Virus record (IMG/VR): IMGVR_UViG_3300021479_000045
Span: 1-38,019 of that record
DNA length: 38,019 nucleotides
From: a virus
Strand: one strand, 5' to 3'
Part shown: one piece after another, positions 36,815-38,019 of the stretch
How the letters are laid out: every line of letters starts with the position of its first letter
How positions within the stretch are numbered: the stretch's first letter is position 1
Notes under the pieces: generated by a model
What the model was told of the DNA's origin: nothing
Database searches by the model: none
The model's input: the letters and a program-made list of their open reading frames with translations, nothing else
Made by a program: the position numbers and the translations under genes

Positions 36815-37240
36815 ATGAAATCCCAAACCATTTGCGACCTCTGCGATGGAAGCGGCTACATCAAAAGCAACACCATGGAATATGAAGGTGATTGTCCCGA
36901 CTTACCTCATCCAATAAATCAGGAGGTCAATATGAACAAAGAATACAGACGTACACTTTCAACGGAAGAATTACGAGATGGTCTAAAGAAACCCACAACC
37001 ACTCAGCACACGCCGTATGATTTGCAGAAAAAATTAGACGAAAGTGTTTATTGTCCACTGTGTGGAGCACACGGTTCTGAGCATGACGAAGGGGACACGC
37101 CAGACGCCGCCTACATCGTGAAATGCGTAAACAGTCATGAGGAACTATTGCAGATACTTAAAACCGCCGTAAATTATTTGCCGCCGAACTATCTCCAAAA
37201 ACATGCTATAGAAGCCATCGCCCGCACGGAGGAAAAATGA
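36815..37240 (+). CDS. zinc-ribbon-containing protein, 141 aa
   Basis: ATG at 36815 follows TACGGAGGAAACG; an in-frame ATG at 36791 would add MTRPTEET. N-terminal CDLCDGSG, a second QHTPYDLQKK segment, then CPLCGAHGSEHDEGD and a C-terminal helical part. The repeated QHTP plus Cys pattern suggests fusion or duplication with its 70-aa neighbour. Its last codons (RTEEK) hold the next ribosome site. Confidence 0.55.
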   Translation: MKSQTICDLCDGSGYIKSNTMEYEGDCPDLPHPINQEVNMNKEYRRTLSTEELRDGLKKPTTTQHTPYDLQKKLDESVYCPLCGAHGSEHDEGDTPDAAYIVKCVNSHEELLQILKTAVNYLPPNYLQKHAIEAIARTEEK

Positions 37241-37356
37241 CTATCATCCAAAGTTTCAGGCCCGACGAAATTGTGCTGGCGTACTGGCGCGAAGTGCTGG
37301 ACATCTCAGAACTCGACGAGCTGTTACCTGTCGAAACCTTAATGGAGGATTTATGA
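37237..37356 (+). CDS. small acidic protein, 39 aa
   Basis: ATGA overlap at both ends, with GGAGGAAAA before the ATG. One predicted helix-rich acidic peptide (PDEIVLAYWREVLDISELDELLPVETLMEDL). Its 3' end holds GGAGGATTT, the ribosome site of the repeat protein. Confidence 0.55.
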   Translation: MTIIQSFRPDEIVLAYWREVLDISELDELLPVETLMEDL

Positions 37357-38019
37357 CTCAACTACTGTCGTTCCACAACGACCCAAAGATCAAAGAGAAA
37401 TATGTTAAACGACTAAAAGCCCATGCCAAAGCCGATGAATTCATTCACGGAAAATATTGGGAAAATGGGAAAGGTTGCGCGGTCGGTTGCACGATTCATT
37501 CCAATAATCATAATGCCTACGAAACGGAATTAGGATTGCCGGAATGGTTGGCGAGACTTGAAGATTGTATTTTTGAAGGATTAGAAAATGGTGAAGCGAA
37601 AACGTTTGCTGTTGATTTCCTCGTTTCTATTCCGATTGGGAAGAATCTTGAATCCGTGAAATGGAAATTCTGTGCCTTTATCTTAAAGGGAAATATTGAA
37701 CGAGTTTTAGGCTTAACTCTTAATGATAAATTAAAACAACAAGTCATCGAAGCTATTCAAAGTTGTCTTAAACTTCAGGAAGATGCTATTCGTACTGGAG
37801 AATGGAATGAGTCGGCGGCGTGGTCGGCGGCGTGGTCGGCGCGGTCGGCGGCGGAGTCGGCGTGGTTGGCGGAGTCGGCGCGGTCGACGGAGTCGGCGTG
37901 GTCGGCGGCGGAGTCGGCGCGGTCGGCGGCGGAGTCGGCGCGGTCGGCGGCGGAGTCGGCGGGGTCGGCGGCGCGGTCGGCGCGGTCGGCGGCGGAGTCG
38001 GTGCGGTCGGCAGCGAGGT
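37353..38019 (+). CDS. Ser-Ala repeat protein, 5' part (continues at 1-173)
   Basis: ATG behind GGAGGATTT. Residues 1-150 match by pattern a widespread phage/bacterial family of unknown role: LSFHNDPKIKEKYVKRLKAH, GKYWENGKGCAVGC (Gly-Cys motif), ELGLPEWLARLEDCIFEGL and the FLVSIPIGKNLE segment. That family often ends in Ala-rich repeats. Here, from about residue 152, the gene turns into S-A-A-x / S-A-x repeats (x = W, R, E, G) encoded almost only by TCG and GCG. The frame is intact to the last base, where T joins CG at the window start. Confidence 0.85.
   Translation, partial: MTQLLSFHNDPKIKEKYVKRLKAHAKADEFIHGKYWENGKGCAVGCTIHSNNHNAYETELGLPEWLARLEDCIFEGLENGEAKTFAVDFLVSIPIGKNLESVKWKFCAFILKGNIERVLGLTLNDKLKQQVIEAIQSCLKLQEDAIRTGEWNESAAWSAAWSARSAAESAWLAESARSTESAWSAAESARSAAESARSAAESAGSAARSARSAAESVRSAAR
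37806..38019 (+). repeat. GTCGGCG-type coding tandem repeat (continues at 1-125)
   Basis: Short units TCGGCGGCGxGG and TCGGCGxGG alternate with variable third residues (TGG, CGG, GAG, GGG). Almost every Ser is TCG and every Ala GCG, so identity is kept at DNA level. It continues at bases 1-125 across the window ends, about 340 bases in total. High GC, unlike the flanking DNA. Confidence 0.9.

Noticed and set aside
37517-37747. 76-aa minus-strand frame opposite the repeat protein's conserved domain
   Set aside because: Antisense to a recognisable conserved phage domain; no start signal.

Overview
The window reads as one almost complete, apparently circular genome of a tailed double-stranded DNA bacteriophage. 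The best fit is a short-tailed (podovirus-like) phage from an uncultured bacterium. Large terminase, portal, scaffold, major capsid protein, head-tail adaptor, a large tail-hub/stabilisation-type protein, putative internal (ejection) proteins, fibre proteins and a lysis cassette are all present. No tape-measure, tail-sheath or tail-tube gene is recognisable. The last base of the window plus its first two bases complete a serine codon, so the repeat-rich gene that starts at 37353 runs in frame across the ends and stops at 173. The window therefore behaves like a circle opened inside a repeat.

Layout on that circle. A control region near 35.85 kb separates two divergent early units. The rightward unit (35908 to the end, then 1 to 5627) holds a small probable ribbon-helix-helix regulator, many tiny zinc-ribbon and membrane genes joined by ATGA or TAATG overlaps, the Ser-Ala repeat protein, a stretch with tRNA-like T-arms (about 1.5-1.7 kb), and a DNA-metabolism block: Sak4-like RecA-fold ATPase, SSB-like protein with an acidic DDDIPF tail, and a putative nuclease. 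The leftward unit (35834 down to 32259) holds an HNH protein, a putative replication initiator, an endonuclease VII-like protein and small genes.

Inside the leftward unit lies a 20-bp perfect palindrome containing a 16-mer that matches the chromosomal-type ParB site parS. A strong sigma70-like promoter at 32241-32270 then starts the late leftward operon (32136 down to 5663). Its leader carries two tandem terminator-like hairpins before the first gene, which suggests antitermination control. The late operon order is: possible small terminase, small proteins, large terminase, portal, scaffold, capsid, adaptor, stabilisation protein, internal proteins, fibres, lysis. The early-right and late-left units converge at 5.63-5.66 kb.

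The most unusual property is that at least eight late-operon proteins begin with clear Sec-type signal peptides. They include the three fibre-like proteins (401, 744 and 795 residues) and two small proteins placed between core head genes. The host cannot be named from the sequence. The fibre proteins resemble secreted YadA-head and Ser-Ser-Gly rich proteins of little-cultivated Gram-negative bacteria (Elusimicrobiota- or Omnitrophota-like); this is a weak inference. I see no integrase, DNA polymerase, CI-type repressor, ParA or ParB gene, CRISPR array or insertion sequence.
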